Assembly (NCBI GenBank): GCA_016291085.1
Contig: JAEEVW010000008.1
Coordinates: forward strand, 43,609 to 107,608
Reading direction: 5' to 3'
DNA from: Prevotella sp.
Lineage (GTDB): Bacteria; Bacteroidota; Bacteroidia; Bacteroidales; Bacteroidaceae
DNA length: 64,000 nucleotides
In this document: positions 53,801 to 60,640 of the stretch, piece after piece
How the letters are laid out: every line of letters begins with the position of its first letter
Numbering within the stretch: position 1 is the stretch's first letter
Notes under the pieces: model-generated
Seen by the model: the letters and a program-made list of their open reading frames with translations, nothing else
Database searches by the model: none
Told to the model about the DNA's origin: nothing
Made by a program: the position numbers and the translations under genes

Positions 53801-55290
53801 AGGGCCGTTCCTATCCTATTAAATATAAGGTGGTCGACCAAAACACCATTCTGGTCAAGAACCTCGACTCCGTCACCATCAGCGTCAACGTGACGCCCAA
53901 GCCGTCCGCTGAGAGTCAGTGGTGGTACAAACCGGCACAGTCCGCTGCCCGTCTGCTCATGATGGTACGCACCATAGGCATCTCCTACCGCAACCAGTAT
54001 TCCATGTCGCTCTCGGGCTTCATGCCTAAGGTTGGCGACGCCTTCGGACAGCGCACCGGTGGCGTCATGGCCCCGGGACTCGGCTTCGCCTTCGGACTGA
54101 CTGACGACTCGTTCCTCGACAAGGCCCGCGACAACGGATGGCTCAACGACAGCATCACCACGCCTGCTGCCACCAATCTCACCACCGACCTGCAACTGCG
54201 TGCCACGCTGGAACCCCTGCGCGACCTGAAGATCGACCTCAACGCGTCGCGTACCGAGTCGCGCGCCCGCAGCATTCAGTATCAGTACCAGAGCATGCCC
54301 ACCACCCAGAGCGGCACGTTCACCATGACCACCTTGTCGCTTGGCTCTGCCTTCGAGGGCATTGGCGATGCCAATAACGGCTATCCCTCCAAGGTCTTCG
54401 AACGCTTCTGCGATGCCCTGCCCGAATTCCAGGCACGTGCAGCTGCCGAGTATGGCCAGTCGGTCGAACAGTATAGTGCTGCCGTCATGATTCCTGCCTT
54501 CCTCGATGCCTATACCTCGAGTGGTGGCGGCAAACTCGACTTTTTCCCAGCACTCACCCGCCTGCTGCCCAACTGGACGCTGCGCTACAGCGGACTCGCC
54601 AAGCTGCATTGGTTCAGCGACCATTTCAAGTCGTTCAACCTCAACCACTCCTATAAGTCCGTCTACTCCGTAGGCTCCTACACCAGTGACACCAACGGCT
54701 CCTCGCTGCTCGGCTGGAGCGTACCCACCGTCAGCATCAATGAGTCCTTCGCACCGCTCTTCGGCATTGATGCCACGCTCAATTCCGGCATCACTCTCAA
54801 GGCCGAATACCGCAAGACGCGTACTTTGTCGTTGTCAACCACCAGCGTACAGATCAACGAAGGCCGCTCCAACGACTGGGTCATCGGAGCTGGCTATAAG
54901 ATTAGCGATTTCCGTCTTTTCGGCAGCGGCACCTCGCGTAAGATCAAAAAGGCCCAAGGCGGCAAAAAGTCCAGTAAGACTAGTCAGACTAGTCAGTCTA
55001 GTTCTACTAGTAAAAAGGGCGGCGTCAACCACGACCTGAACCTGCGCCTCGACATCACGCTGCGCGACCAGGCCGCCATCACCCGCGACATTGCCTCGCG
55101 CACCTCGGCAGCATCCAGCGGTAACTCCGCCTTGAAGATTTCCTTCATGGCCGACTACACCCTGTCGCGCCTCCTCACCATGTCGTTCTACTACGACCGT
55201 CAGACCAACACCCCGTTGCTCTCGTCCAGCTCGTATCCCACCACCACCCGCGACTTCGGACTCTCCATGAAGTTCTCCTTAACACGATAA
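47881..55290 (+). CDS. sprA: T9SS outer-membrane translocon SprA (Sov)
   Basis: The 2469-residue protein is full length for SprA, the 36-strand barrel through which T9SS cargo crosses the outer membrane. Start: a TTG at 47881, since the in-frame stop at 47872-47874 excludes anything upstream and the next Met would remove the signal sequence (FKRIAYIGTILLSITALA). Family segments seen include AEKIFGPGGVRIKTQGTAELKLG, a SprA-N region (FGIDATLNSG-type repeats of barrel strands), NRDQSTYSGATSTLPILNLAYYPSERGPYNLS and the C-terminal FGLSMKFSLTR. Two Lys/Ser/Thr linkers (about 1900-1920 and 2363-2378) are coded by CTAGT repeats. Its presence explains the tailed secreted proteins in the window. Confidence 0.95.
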   Translation: MNFKRIAYIGTILLSITALAMPPQDDKTQKQKTAAKAQPVLQVEEDTIPDSLLHARWKIQKTAPVLVADLDSSALDLRLPENIKQQVEYDDSLNYYRIGSKMGDSYLNAPVLMTPEEYMKWSERREREAFFRKKEAENVATKGKEKFSFADMHFDLGPAEKIFGPGGVRIKTQGTAELKLGATLKNIDNPSLPERNRKTTAVDFDEKINLNVTGKVGDKVNMSLNYNTDATFDFDTKNLKLHYDGKEDEIIKLVEAGNITFPSNNSLVKGASSLFGVRTDMQFGKLKLQTVLSRKNSTTKSVSSQGGTQLTPFEIDVANYEENRHFFLAKYFREHYDAAMSQLPNILSGINITRIEVWVTNKSATTSNTRNLVSFTELGESEPYKSTSPSALPDNNASSLYASIPEAARDIDQASTVLEGTWAGGKDYEKLAAARLLNSSEYTLNSSLGYISLKTALQTDQVLAVAFRYTYGGQEYQVGEFASDHNTATDALFVRTLKNTSNNPQQANWPLMMKNVYYLASNVEKTKFRLDIKFQSDTAGVYLTYIPEVKDVTLLRGLGCDRLDNNNKTHPNGYFDFVEGYTVSNGRVFFPSAEPFGTTLKNFLKRYGVSEAVAEKYAFQELYDTTRTAARQMTNKDKYLLVGQFKGTSANVISLGAYNVPQGSVVVTAGGVVLTEGSDYSVDYSAGEVTILNQSIIDAGTSVNVSLESDTEYGMQRKTMIGFNWEYDFSKNFQIGGTLQHLSEQALTSKVTMGSEPLKNTLWGANINWKTESQWLTRMLDKIPLLHCTQPSQITFTGEFAQLIAGTASGTQDNASYIDDFENAKNAIDVSEPKSWTISSVPSHFPEHADKDSVSSGYRRALLSWYNIDPLFTYRSSSLTPSHIKSDLDQLSNHYVRAVYVSELYPNRDQSTYSGATSTLPILNLAYYPSERGPYNLSTRVNMDGTLTLPSDNWGGMMCKLNTTDFETANIEYIEFWLLDPFIYSSQEPDAADYGGDLYFNLGEVSEDILHDGKKFYESGMPVDGTSSFSTTQWGRIPVQATQTYAFATTSGSRALQDVGLNGLNDEQERAHPAYADFLNHVTVNDSVRAAWNQDPANDNYHYFRGSDLDARHASILDRYKRVTMPQGNSPDSDQQTESYDTSYKTYPDVEDINQDYTLNEYERYYEYKVSLRPEDMRLGHNFITDVREYTASLRNGNKERVKWYQFRVPLRQYDRREGGISDFTSIRFMRMFLTNFKKPIVLRFGSLDLVRGDWRIYDQPLTGTSNGGTLEVSAVNIEENNDRRPVNYVLPPGISRVTDPSQPQLTEANEQALCMVVRNVSQGESKAVYHNTTLDLRRYKHLQMFVHANHVIDDVTALQDDQLAVFIRLGNDYRNNYYEYLIPLKLTPDRNDYNKYNLDDCRAVWPEENMLDIDLSKFTQLKKARNKARTLGTASYTTEFSEYDENNRNLMTILGNPSLGEVKTMMIGVRNLSGSVKSGEVWVNELRLQEVNTNGGWAASGNLNVQLSDVGNVNLTGRIATEGFGGLEEGVNQRRKDDYKTYSVTTNFELGKFFPDKMNVSAPIYYSVTQEESRPKYNPLDTDMELDDALDAMDQHERDSIESIAVKKSKTINFSLSNVRVGVKTKRHPMPYDPANFSFSYSHRYTDNSGETTVYEHDTEWHGSFNYTYTPVYKTWEPFKNSKSKSKWMAFPKAFGINYLPQNITFNTEIRRSYYELQERDMDNLGGSQLPVSWAESFLWNRDFSLRWDFTKNLHMNFQSGTQAEIEEPDSELPINKDLYPDRYSAWKDSVMHSIMHFGTPLNYRQTFTASYQLPLNKLPIFDWINSDASYNATYNWQRGTVTESGLDLGNTISNSRQLNINGTLNMETLYNHFPFLKKTNDRFKKAIAKDTKKTTKDKKSSKSSKTSDTSKTSDTSKPNDPKNPTKPTKDEKSLPKNKNTFQKELTLRPDTTFKVTHNKKSKRLIVTAKTKEGRSYPIKYKVVDQNTILVKNLDSVTISVNVTPKPSAESQWWYKPAQSAARLLMMVRTIGISYRNQYSMSLSGFMPKVGDAFGQRTGGVMAPGLGFAFGLTDDSFLDKARDNGWLNDSITTPAATNLTTDLQLRATLEPLRDLKIDLNASRTESRARSIQYQYQSMPTTQSGTFTMTTLSLGSAFEGIGDANNGYPSKVFERFCDALPEFQARAAAEYGQSVEQYSAAVMIPAFLDAYTSSGGGKLDFFPALTRLLPNWTLRYSGLAKLHWFSDHFKSFNLNHSYKSVYSVGSYTSDTNGSSLLGWSVPTVSINESFAPLFGIDATLNSGITLKAEYRKTRTLSLSTTSVQINEGRSNDWVIGAGYKISDFRLFGSGTSRKIKKAQGGKKSSKTSQTSQSSSTSKKGGVNHDLNLRLDITLRDQAAITRDIASRTSAASSGNSALKISFMADYTLSRLLTMSFYYDRQTNTPLLSSSSYPTTTRDFGLSMKFSLTR
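53578..53640 (+). repeat. ACTAGT repeat in sprA (site 1)
   Basis: AAAAAGTCCAGTAAG, then CTAGT units every 9-12 bases, coding for SSKSSKTSDTSKTSDTSK. It shares about 22 bases with site 2 (54966) except for one position. Confidence 0.75.
54966..55015 (+). repeat. ACTAGT repeat in sprA (site 2)
   Basis: AAAAAGTCCAGTAAG, then ACTAGTCAG units, coding for SSKTSQTSQSSSTSKK, in a loop between late barrel strands. Confidence 0.75.
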
Positions 55291-55319
55291 AAAAAGATTG
55301 CCACTCAAAGCGGCAATCT
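55290..55319 (-). terminator. Hairpin between convergent sprA and nadB
   Basis: AGATTGCC / GGCAATCT stem with a 9-base loop. On the minus strand it is followed by a run of seven T, making a good terminator for nadB; on the plus strand the T run is poor. Confidence 0.65.
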
Positions 55320-55408
55320 CCCTTAACTCCTTTAACTTTGTTAACTCCTTTAACTTCGTTAACTCCTTTAACTTCGTTAACTTCTATAACTTCGTTAACT
55401 TCTTTAAC
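55318..55408. repeat. TTAACTTCG tandem repeat array
   Basis: About eight imperfect copies of CTCCTTTAACTTCGTTAA fill the space between the hairpin and the end of nadB. Same unit as at 6457-6505. Confidence 0.8.
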
Positions 55409-55411
55409 TCC

Positions 55412-56998
55412 TCATTTATCATACGCATGCAGCGGATAGTCGGTAGTGAAGTGCAGGCCGCGGCACTCTTTGCGTTCGAGGGCCCAGCGGGTGATAAGGT
55501 AACCGACATTGATCATGTTGCGTAGCTCGCAGATATCGCGTGAGGCTTTGACACGCTTGAAAAGGCGCTCGGTCTCTTCGTAGAGCATGTCGAGTCGGTC
55601 CCAGGCACGATGCAGGCGCAGGTCGCTGCGGACAATGCCTACATAGTTGGACATGATCTGGTTGACCTCGCGGACGGACTGCGTGATAAGCACCTTCTCC
55701 TCGTTGGTCATGGTGCCCTCGTCGTTCCACTCGGGAACTTTGTCGTTCCAGTCGTAGAGGTCGACATGCTGCAACGAGTCCTTGGCAGCAGTGTCGGCAT
55801 AGACGACAGCCTCGATGAGTGAGTTCGAGGCCAGACGGTTGCCGCCATGCAGACCGGTACACGAGCATTCGCCGAGGGCGTAGAGACGCTCGATGCTGGA
55901 CTGTCCGTTGAGGTCGACCTTGATGCCACCGCACATGTAGTGGGCTGCAGGACGTACGGGGATGTAGTCGGTGGTGATGTCAATGCCGATGGAGAGACAC
56001 TTCTGGTAAATGTTTGGGAAATGCTTGCGGGTCTCGGCAGGGTCTTTATGGGTAACGTCCAGACAGACATGGTCCAGACCGTGAATCTTCATTTCCTTGT
56101 CGATGGCACGGGCCACAATGTCGCGTGGTGCCAGCGACAGGCGCTCGTCGTATTTCTGCATGAATTCCTCGCCATTGGGCAGCTTCAAGATACCGCCATA
56201 GCCGCGCATGGCCTCGGTGATGAGGTAGGCGGGGTGCGTCTCCTGAGGATTATGCAGTACGGTGGGGTGGAACTGTACGAACTCCATGTCGGCCACCGTA
56301 CCCTTGGCGCGATAGACCATAGCGATGCCGTCGCCAGTGGCAATGACGGGGTTCGAGGTGGTCATATAGACGGCTCCGCAACCGCCCGTACACATGACGG
56401 TAATCTTGGCCAGATAGGTGTCTACCTTCTCGGTGATGGGGTTCAGCACGTAGGCTCCGTAGCATTGGATGTTCGGCGAACGGCGCGTCACACGGACGCC
56501 CAGATGGTGCTGGGTGATGATCTCGACGGCAAAGTGGTTCTCCTTGACTTCGATATCGGGACAGGCCCGCACGGCTTCCATCAGTCCGCGCTGGATCTCG
56601 GCACCTGTATCGTCGGCATGGTGCAGAATGCGGAACTCGGAATGTCCGCCCTCGCGATGCAGGTCGAACTTGCCGTCGTCTTTGCGGTCGAAGTTGACAC
56701 CCCACTCGACGAGTTCCTGAATCTGTTCAGGAGCCTTGCGCACCACCTGCTCGACGGCCTGGCGGTCGCTGATGTAGTCGCCGGCAATCATCGTGTCTTC
56801 AATGTGCTTGTCGAAATTGTCAAGCTCCAGATTGGTCACACTGGCCACACCGCCTTGGGCAAACGATGTGTTGGCCTCGTCGAGTTCGGCCTTACAGATG
56901 ATGCACACCGAGCCTTTCTTGGCTCGGGCAACCTTCAGGGCGTAACTCATGCCGGCCACGCCTGCTCCGATAATCAGGAAATCGTACTTGTAAACCAT
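55412..56998 (-). CDS. nadB: L-aspartate oxidase NadB
   Basis: I start it at 56998 (MVYKYDFLIIGAGVAGMSYALKVA), giving 528 residues. Motifs are the FAD dinucleotide-binding GAGVAGMS, SFAQGGVASV, EGGHSEFRILHHADDTGAEIQRGL and YMCGGIKVDLNGQSSIERLYALGECSCTGLHGGNRLASNSLIEAVVY. A C-terminal helical domain follows (LHRAWDRLDMLYEETERLF). It oxidises aspartate to iminoaspartate for NAD synthesis. nadA and nadC are not next to it. Divergent from dacB with 58 bp between. Confidence 0.95.
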   Translation of the reverse strand: MVYKYDFLIIGAGVAGMSYALKVARAKKGSVCIICKAELDEANTSFAQGGVASVTNLELDNFDKHIEDTMIAGDYISDRQAVEQVVRKAPEQIQELVEWGVNFDRKDDGKFDLHREGGHSEFRILHHADDTGAEIQRGLMEAVRACPDIEVKENHFAVEIITQHHLGVRVTRRSPNIQCYGAYVLNPITEKVDTYLAKITVMCTGGCGAVYMTTSNPVIATGDGIAMVYRAKGTVADMEFVQFHPTVLHNPQETHPAYLITEAMRGYGGILKLPNGEEFMQKYDERLSLAPRDIVARAIDKEMKIHGLDHVCLDVTHKDPAETRKHFPNIYQKCLSIGIDITTDYIPVRPAAHYMCGGIKVDLNGQSSIERLYALGECSCTGLHGGNRLASNSLIEAVVYADTAAKDSLQHVDLYDWNDKVPEWNDEGTMTNEEKVLITQSVREVNQIMSNYVGIVRSDLRLHRAWDRLDMLYEETERLFKRVKASRDICELRNMINVGYLITRWALERKECRGLHFTTDYPLHAYDK

Positions 56999-57019
56999 AG
57001 TTTTTAGTATTTTACGCTG

Positions 57020-57027
57020 CAAAAATA
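57020..57027 (-). promoter_or_regulatory. -7 box of nadB
   Basis: TATTTTTG followed by CAGCG on the minus strand, 21 bp before the nadB start; back to back with the dacB promoter. Confidence 0.55.
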
Positions 57028-57039
57028 CGATTTTTTTTG

Positions 57040-57047
57040 TAACTTTG
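57040..57047 (+). promoter_or_regulatory. -7 box of dacB
   Basis: TAACTTTG followed by CACG, only 9 bp before the ATG at 57057, so the 5' leader would be very short. Confidence 0.55.
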
Positions 57048-57056
57048 CACGCGATT

Positions 57057-58358
57057 ATGAAGAAAATTTGTTTTTTTACCCTGATATTTTGGCTATCTGT
57101 AGCCTCATGGGCCCAGAAAGTGAGCTATACCGAGACATTCGAGTCTGAGAATGACAGCCTTTGCATGAGGCTCGACTCGCTGTTGGATGCCCCGTTGTTT
57201 GAGATGTCGCAGGTGGGCTTGATGGTGTATGACCTGACGGCCGACTCGGCACTCTATTGCTATAACCACCGCCAGATGCTGCGTCCAGCATCGTGCATGA
57301 AACTCGTCACCAGCATTACGGCGCTCGACCAGCTGGGACCGAAGTACGAATACCAGACCCGCCTGTTCTATACTGGTGAACTCGTTGGCCGCACGCTGGT
57401 GGGTAATATCTATTGTGTGGGTGGTTTCGACCCCATGCTGACACAGGACGATGTGGTGTCGCTGGCTGCCAGCATCCGTAACCTGGGTGTCGACAGCATT
57501 CGCGGACAAATCATTGCCGACCGTTCGTTTAAGGAGTCGTTGGACCATGGCGAGGGCTGGTGCTGGGACGACGACAACCCTTACCTGATACCCCTGACCA
57601 TTGGTCGTAAGGATAATTTCACTTCGACACTGGCTGAGGAGATTTCGCGTCTGGGCATCAATCTGGAAGGCGTGCAGCTGATGCAGGGTCGCAAGCCCGA
57701 CAACGCCAAGTTGCTGGACGCCTGTTGTCACAGCATCACGCAGGTGCTGCAGAAGATGATGAAGGACAGCGATAATTTCTATGCTGAGTCGATGTTCTAC
57801 CAGACGGCAGCATCCCTTGGCCATCGTCCTGCCAAAGCCATCGATGCACGAAACGTCACCAAGAAACTCATCAACCGTCTGGGGCTCGATGCCAATGCTT
57901 ATCGCATAGCCGACGGCTCAGGACTGTCGCTGTATAACTATGTCACGGCAGAACTCCTGGTACGACTGTTGCGCCACGCCTGGCGTACACCGTCGATCAG
58001 CAAGGCACTGATAGCCTCGTTGCCTGTGGCTGGTGTGGACGGCACGCTGAAGAGCCGCATGCTGAAAACTCCTGCCCAAGGTAATGTGCGTGCCAAGACG
58101 GGAACACTGACGGGCATCTCATCGCTGGCGGGCTACTGTACGACACCGAACGGTCACGAACTGGCCTTTGCCATCATCAATCAGGGCATTCTGGACAAGA
58201 CAACCGGAAAAGCTTTCCAGGACCGCGTGTGCAGGGTGCTGTGCGGAGAGAATTTAGGAGTTAAGGAAGTTAGGGTCGTTAAAGGAGCTAAGAAAACTTC
58301 AACGAAGGCCAAGCCCACGACTCGCTCCCGCGCCAAAGCCAAGAAACGTAGGCGATAG
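57057..58358 (+). CDS. dacB: D-Ala-D-Ala carboxypeptidase/endopeptidase (PBP4, S13)
   Basis: I start it at the ATG at 57057 (MKKICFFTLIFWLSVASWAQ, signal peptide), giving 433 residues; a TTG four codons earlier lies inside the promoter. S13 motifs: SCMK (SxxK nucleophile) in RPASCMKLVTSITALDQLG, SDN in MKDSDNFYAESM, and KTGT in NVRAKTGTLTGISSLAGYC. It trims or cleaves peptidoglycan stem peptides in the periplasm. It is somewhat shorter than E. coli DacB (477), mostly in the inserted domains. The last 25 residues are Lys/Arg-rich and begin in a TTAAGGAAGTTAGGG repeat. Confidence 0.93.
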   Translation: MKKICFFTLIFWLSVASWAQKVSYTETFESENDSLCMRLDSLLDAPLFEMSQVGLMVYDLTADSALYCYNHRQMLRPASCMKLVTSITALDQLGPKYEYQTRLFYTGELVGRTLVGNIYCVGGFDPMLTQDDVVSLAASIRNLGVDSIRGQIIADRSFKESLDHGEGWCWDDDNPYLIPLTIGRKDNFTSTLAEEISRLGINLEGVQLMQGRKPDNAKLLDACCHSITQVLQKMMKDSDNFYAESMFYQTAASLGHRPAKAIDARNVTKKLINRLGLDANAYRIADGSGLSLYNYVTAELLVRLLRHAWRTPSISKALIASLPVAGVDGTLKSRMLKTPAQGNVRAKTGTLTGISSLAGYCTTPNGHELAFAIINQGILDKTTGKAFQDRVCRVLCGENLGVKEVRVVKGAKKTSTKAKPTTRSRAKAKKRRR

Positions 58359-58385
58359 ACAGAGAAAGAGCCAAATATTAAGAAA

Positions 58386-59447
58386 GTGACTTTTACGACG
58401 ACGATATTGCAGTGGTTCAGCGAGAATGGACGGGCGCTTCCTTGGCGGGAAACGCGTGATTCGTATGCCATCTGGCTCTCGGAAATCATCCTCCAGCAGA
58501 CACGCATCGAACAAGGACGACCTTATTGGGAGCGTTTCATGCAGCGCTGGCCTACCGTCGAGGCGCTGGCTGAGGCTTCCGAGGACGAGGTGCTGCGCGA
58601 GTGGCAGGGGTTGGGCTACTACAGCCGCGCCCGTAACCTGCACCAGGCCGCCAAACAGATCCTTGCCCGTGGTGGTTTTCCCACCACGCTGGAAGGTCTC
58701 CGCTCCTTAAAAGGGGTGGGGGACTACACGGCAGCCGCCATCGGCTCGTTTGCCTTCGGACTACCCGCCGCTGTGGTCGACGGCAACGTCTATCGCGTCC
58801 TGGCGCGCCACTACGGCATCGCCACACCCATCAACACCACCGAGGGAAAGAAAGAGTTTGCCGCCCTCGCGCAAAGTCTGTTGCCAGGTCTTTCCGGATT
58901 TTCCGGAAGATCCGGGTTATCCGTTTACGGGGAATACAACCAGGCCCTCATGGACTTCGGTGCCACGCAATGCACTCCACAATCCCCACAATGCCCATCC
59001 TGCCCACTACAGGAAACCTGCGTGGCCTTCCGCGAGGGGCGCATCAGCGAGCTGCCCGTCAAACAGCGCACGCTGAAAGTCAAGGAGCGCCACCTTACCT
59101 ATATATATATTAGGTATAACGGCGAGACGGCCCTCCGTCGTCGTCCTGCCGGCGACATCTGGCAAGGACTCTATGAACCCCTGCTTACCGACCGTGTTCC
59201 GTGTGGCGCAGTTTTGCTGCGCCAAAACGTCAAACACGTCCTCACCCATCGCGTGCTCTATGCTGACTTCTGGCTTTGGGAGCCTGCCGAGCGCCCACTA
59301 CTCCCCGAGGGCTACTTCTGGGTCTCCGAGTCGGACCTCGACCGCTACGCCGTCCCCCGCCTCATCGAATTACTCTTCGATTCCCTCCCACAAATTGAGA
59401 ATTCTTCATTGGAAATCTCGCAAGGCGAGACCATTCCTCATTCATAA
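58386..59447 (+). CDS. mutY: A/G-specific adenine glycosylase MutY
   Basis: The 353-residue protein starts at a GTG (58386); no ATG lies near the conserved N-terminus (ILQWFSENGRALPWRETRDSYAIWLSEIILQQTRIEQ). It has the HhH motif (LRSLKGVGDYTAAAIGSFAFG), the catalytic-domain segment AVVDGNVYRVLARHYGI, and a 4Fe-4S cluster (CTPQSPQCPSCPLQETC). A C-terminal NUDIX-like domain for 8-oxoG recognition follows. It removes A opposite 8-oxoG. About ten residues (GLSGFSGRSGLS) are coded by a TCCGGATTTTCCGG repeat before YNQALMDFG. The last 20 residues (QIENSSLEISQGETIPHS) come from an ATTCTTCATT-type repeat. Confidence 0.94.
   Translation: MTFTTTILQWFSENGRALPWRETRDSYAIWLSEIILQQTRIEQGRPYWERFMQRWPTVEALAEASEDEVLREWQGLGYYSRARNLHQAAKQILARGGFPTTLEGLRSLKGVGDYTAAAIGSFAFGLPAAVVDGNVYRVLARHYGIATPINTTEGKKEFAALAQSLLPGLSGFSGRSGLSVYGEYNQALMDFGATQCTPQSPQCPSCPLQETCVAFREGRISELPVKQRTLKVKERHLTYIYIRYNGETALRRRPAGDIWQGLYEPLLTDRVPCGAVLLRQNVKHVLTHRVLYADFWLWEPAERPLLPEGYFWVSESDLDRYAVPRLIELLFDSLPQIENSSLEISQGETIPHS
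58889..58923 (+). repeat. TCCGG repeat inside mutY
   Basis: TTTCCGGATTTTCCGGAAGA plus a third TCCGGGTTA unit, in frame, adding a Gly/Ser stretch to the glycosylase domain. Similar to the ftsH tail repeat. Confidence 0.65.
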
Positions 59448-59467
59448 ATCATCATTCAACATTCAAT
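59395..59467. repeat. ATTC-type repeat at the mutY-purN junction
   Basis: AGAATTCTTCATTGG, a TCTCGCaagGCGAGA mini-hairpin and CATTCCTCATTC / CATTCAACATTCAA units. The first part codes for the mutY tail. Confidence 0.7.
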
Positions 59468-60052
59468 ATGATCAACATCGCCATCTTCGTTTCAGGCAGT
59501 GGTACCAACTGCGAGAACCTCATCCGTTATTTCGCCGACTCCGAGCGCGTCAACTGTGCCCTTGTCGTTAGCAACAAGCCCGATGCCTTCGCCTTAGTGC
59601 GGGCTCAGAATCATGGTGTCGAAACCGCTGTGGCTCCCAAGGCCCAGCTCAACGATCCCGACTTCATGATGCCCCTGCTCACTGAGCATCACATCGACTT
59701 CATCGTCCTGGCTGGATTCCTGCCCTTGGTGCCCGACTTCCTCATCGAGGCCTTCCCGCGTCGCATCATCAATATCCATCCGGCATTGCTGCCCAAATAT
59801 GGCGGCAAGGGCATGTGGGGCCATCACGTCCACGAGGCTGTGAAGGCTGCTGGTGAAACGGAAACAGGCATGACCGTTCATTACGTCACGCCCGTCTGCG
59901 ACAGCGGTGAGATCATCGCTCAGTTCCGCACACCGCTGTCACCCGACGATACCGTCGACGACATCGCCGCCAAGGAGCACGTCCTCGAAATGGAGCACTT
60001 CCCAAAGGTAGTAGAGAAAGTTCTCTTTGAGACTTTCTCGAATGTTGAATGA
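59468..60052 (+). CDS. purN: Phosphoribosylglycinamide formyltransferase PurN
   Basis: At 194 residues, with NIAIFVSGSGTNCENLIRYF (phosphate-binding loop), FIVLAGFLPLVPDFLI, the catalytic IINIHPALLPKYGGKGMWGHHVHEAV (Asn and His) and the Asp in VHYVTPVCDSGEIIAQ. It transfers formyl from 10-formyl-THF to GAR in purine synthesis. It lies 20 bp after mutY. The final codons run into a repeat element. Confidence 0.95.
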   Translation: MINIAIFVSGSGTNCENLIRYFADSERVNCALVVSNKPDAFALVRAQNHGVETAVAPKAQLNDPDFMMPLLTEHHIDFIVLAGFLPLVPDFLIEAFPRRIINIHPALLPKYGGKGMWGHHVHEAVKAAGETETGMTVHYVTPVCDSGEIIAQFRTPLSPDDTVDDIAAKEHVLEMEHFPKVVEKVLFETFSNVE

Positions 60053-60176
60053 GGAGTGTTGAATGAGGAATGGTCGGCTATGCCGATGTTTAATGAAGAA
60101 TTATGAATTCTACATTCGGTAATCGCAGCAAAGCGAGAATCATTCAACATTCAACACTCAACATTCCTCATTTGAA
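60050..60176. repeat. ATTCAACATTC element with two mini-hairpins
   Basis: GTTGAATGAGGAATGG units, TCGGCtatGCCGA, a central GAAGAATTATGAATTC, TCGCagcaaaGCGA and CATTCAACATTCAACAC units. It matches the 8225-8345 element in inverted order. Confidence 0.82.
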
Positions 60177-60191
60177 GAAATAATTCGCGAA

Positions 60192-60467
60192 TTATTTCTT
60201 CTTCAGGTCATTCTGCATCTTGATGACGAAGATGATGACGCTGCAGGTGAAGGTGATGAGGTTGGTGAGCAGCAGATAGTAGTTCTCGATCAACAATCCC
60301 TGGACCACGAAGGCAAAGCAGCCGATGGCCATCATGATAAAGCCGGGCAGCGAGATGCCGTCGGTGTTACGTGTACGAATCGTTTGAATAGCCTGGGGCA
60401 GATAACCCAGAATCAGACCGATGCTGGCTACCCAGCCGCAAAGGTGAATCAAAAAATCGTTGTCCAT
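60192..60467 (-). CDS. SemiSWEET sugar transporter
   Basis: The 91-residue protein has three membrane helices with the PQ-loop motif at 24-25 (GLILGYLPQAIQTIRTRNTDGIS), a second helix (GFIMMAIGCFAFVVQGLL) and a third (LTNLITFTCSVIIFVIKM). This is the length and layout of bacterial SemiSWEETs, which dimerise to move sugars down their gradient. Monocistronic; no metabolic partner is adjacent. Confidence 0.9.
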   Translation of the reverse strand: MDNDFLIHLCGWVASIGLILGYLPQAIQTIRTRNTDGISLPGFIMMAIGCFAFVVQGLLIENYYLLLTNLITFTCSVIIFVIKMQNDLKKK

Positions 60468-60587
60468 AGTCTTTAGTATTTTAGTTAGTTATTGGCTGCG
60501 AATTTACGGCTTTTTATACAAAAAAACAAACTTTTTGGCAAAAAACCGCTACAATTTGCGCTATTTCAATCATTTATCGACATTTTT

Positions 60588-60619
60588 TTTGGTGTTTTCT
60601 CACTTAATTCGTATTTTTG
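60588..60619 (+). promoter_or_regulatory. Promoter of the DUF3575-DUF5119 genes
   Basis: TTTG (60588-60591), 20 bp, TATTTTTG (60612-60619) and CACGG, 21 bp before the TTG start at 60641. Confidence 0.7.
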
Positions 60620-60640
60620 CACGGATAAAGTGATACGAAA

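Noticed and set aside
51619..54648. 1009-codon open frame on the minus strand inside sprA
   Set aside because: Complement of the conserved SprA barrel; composition (Val, Gly, Leu, His, Arg) is typical of an antisense shadow.
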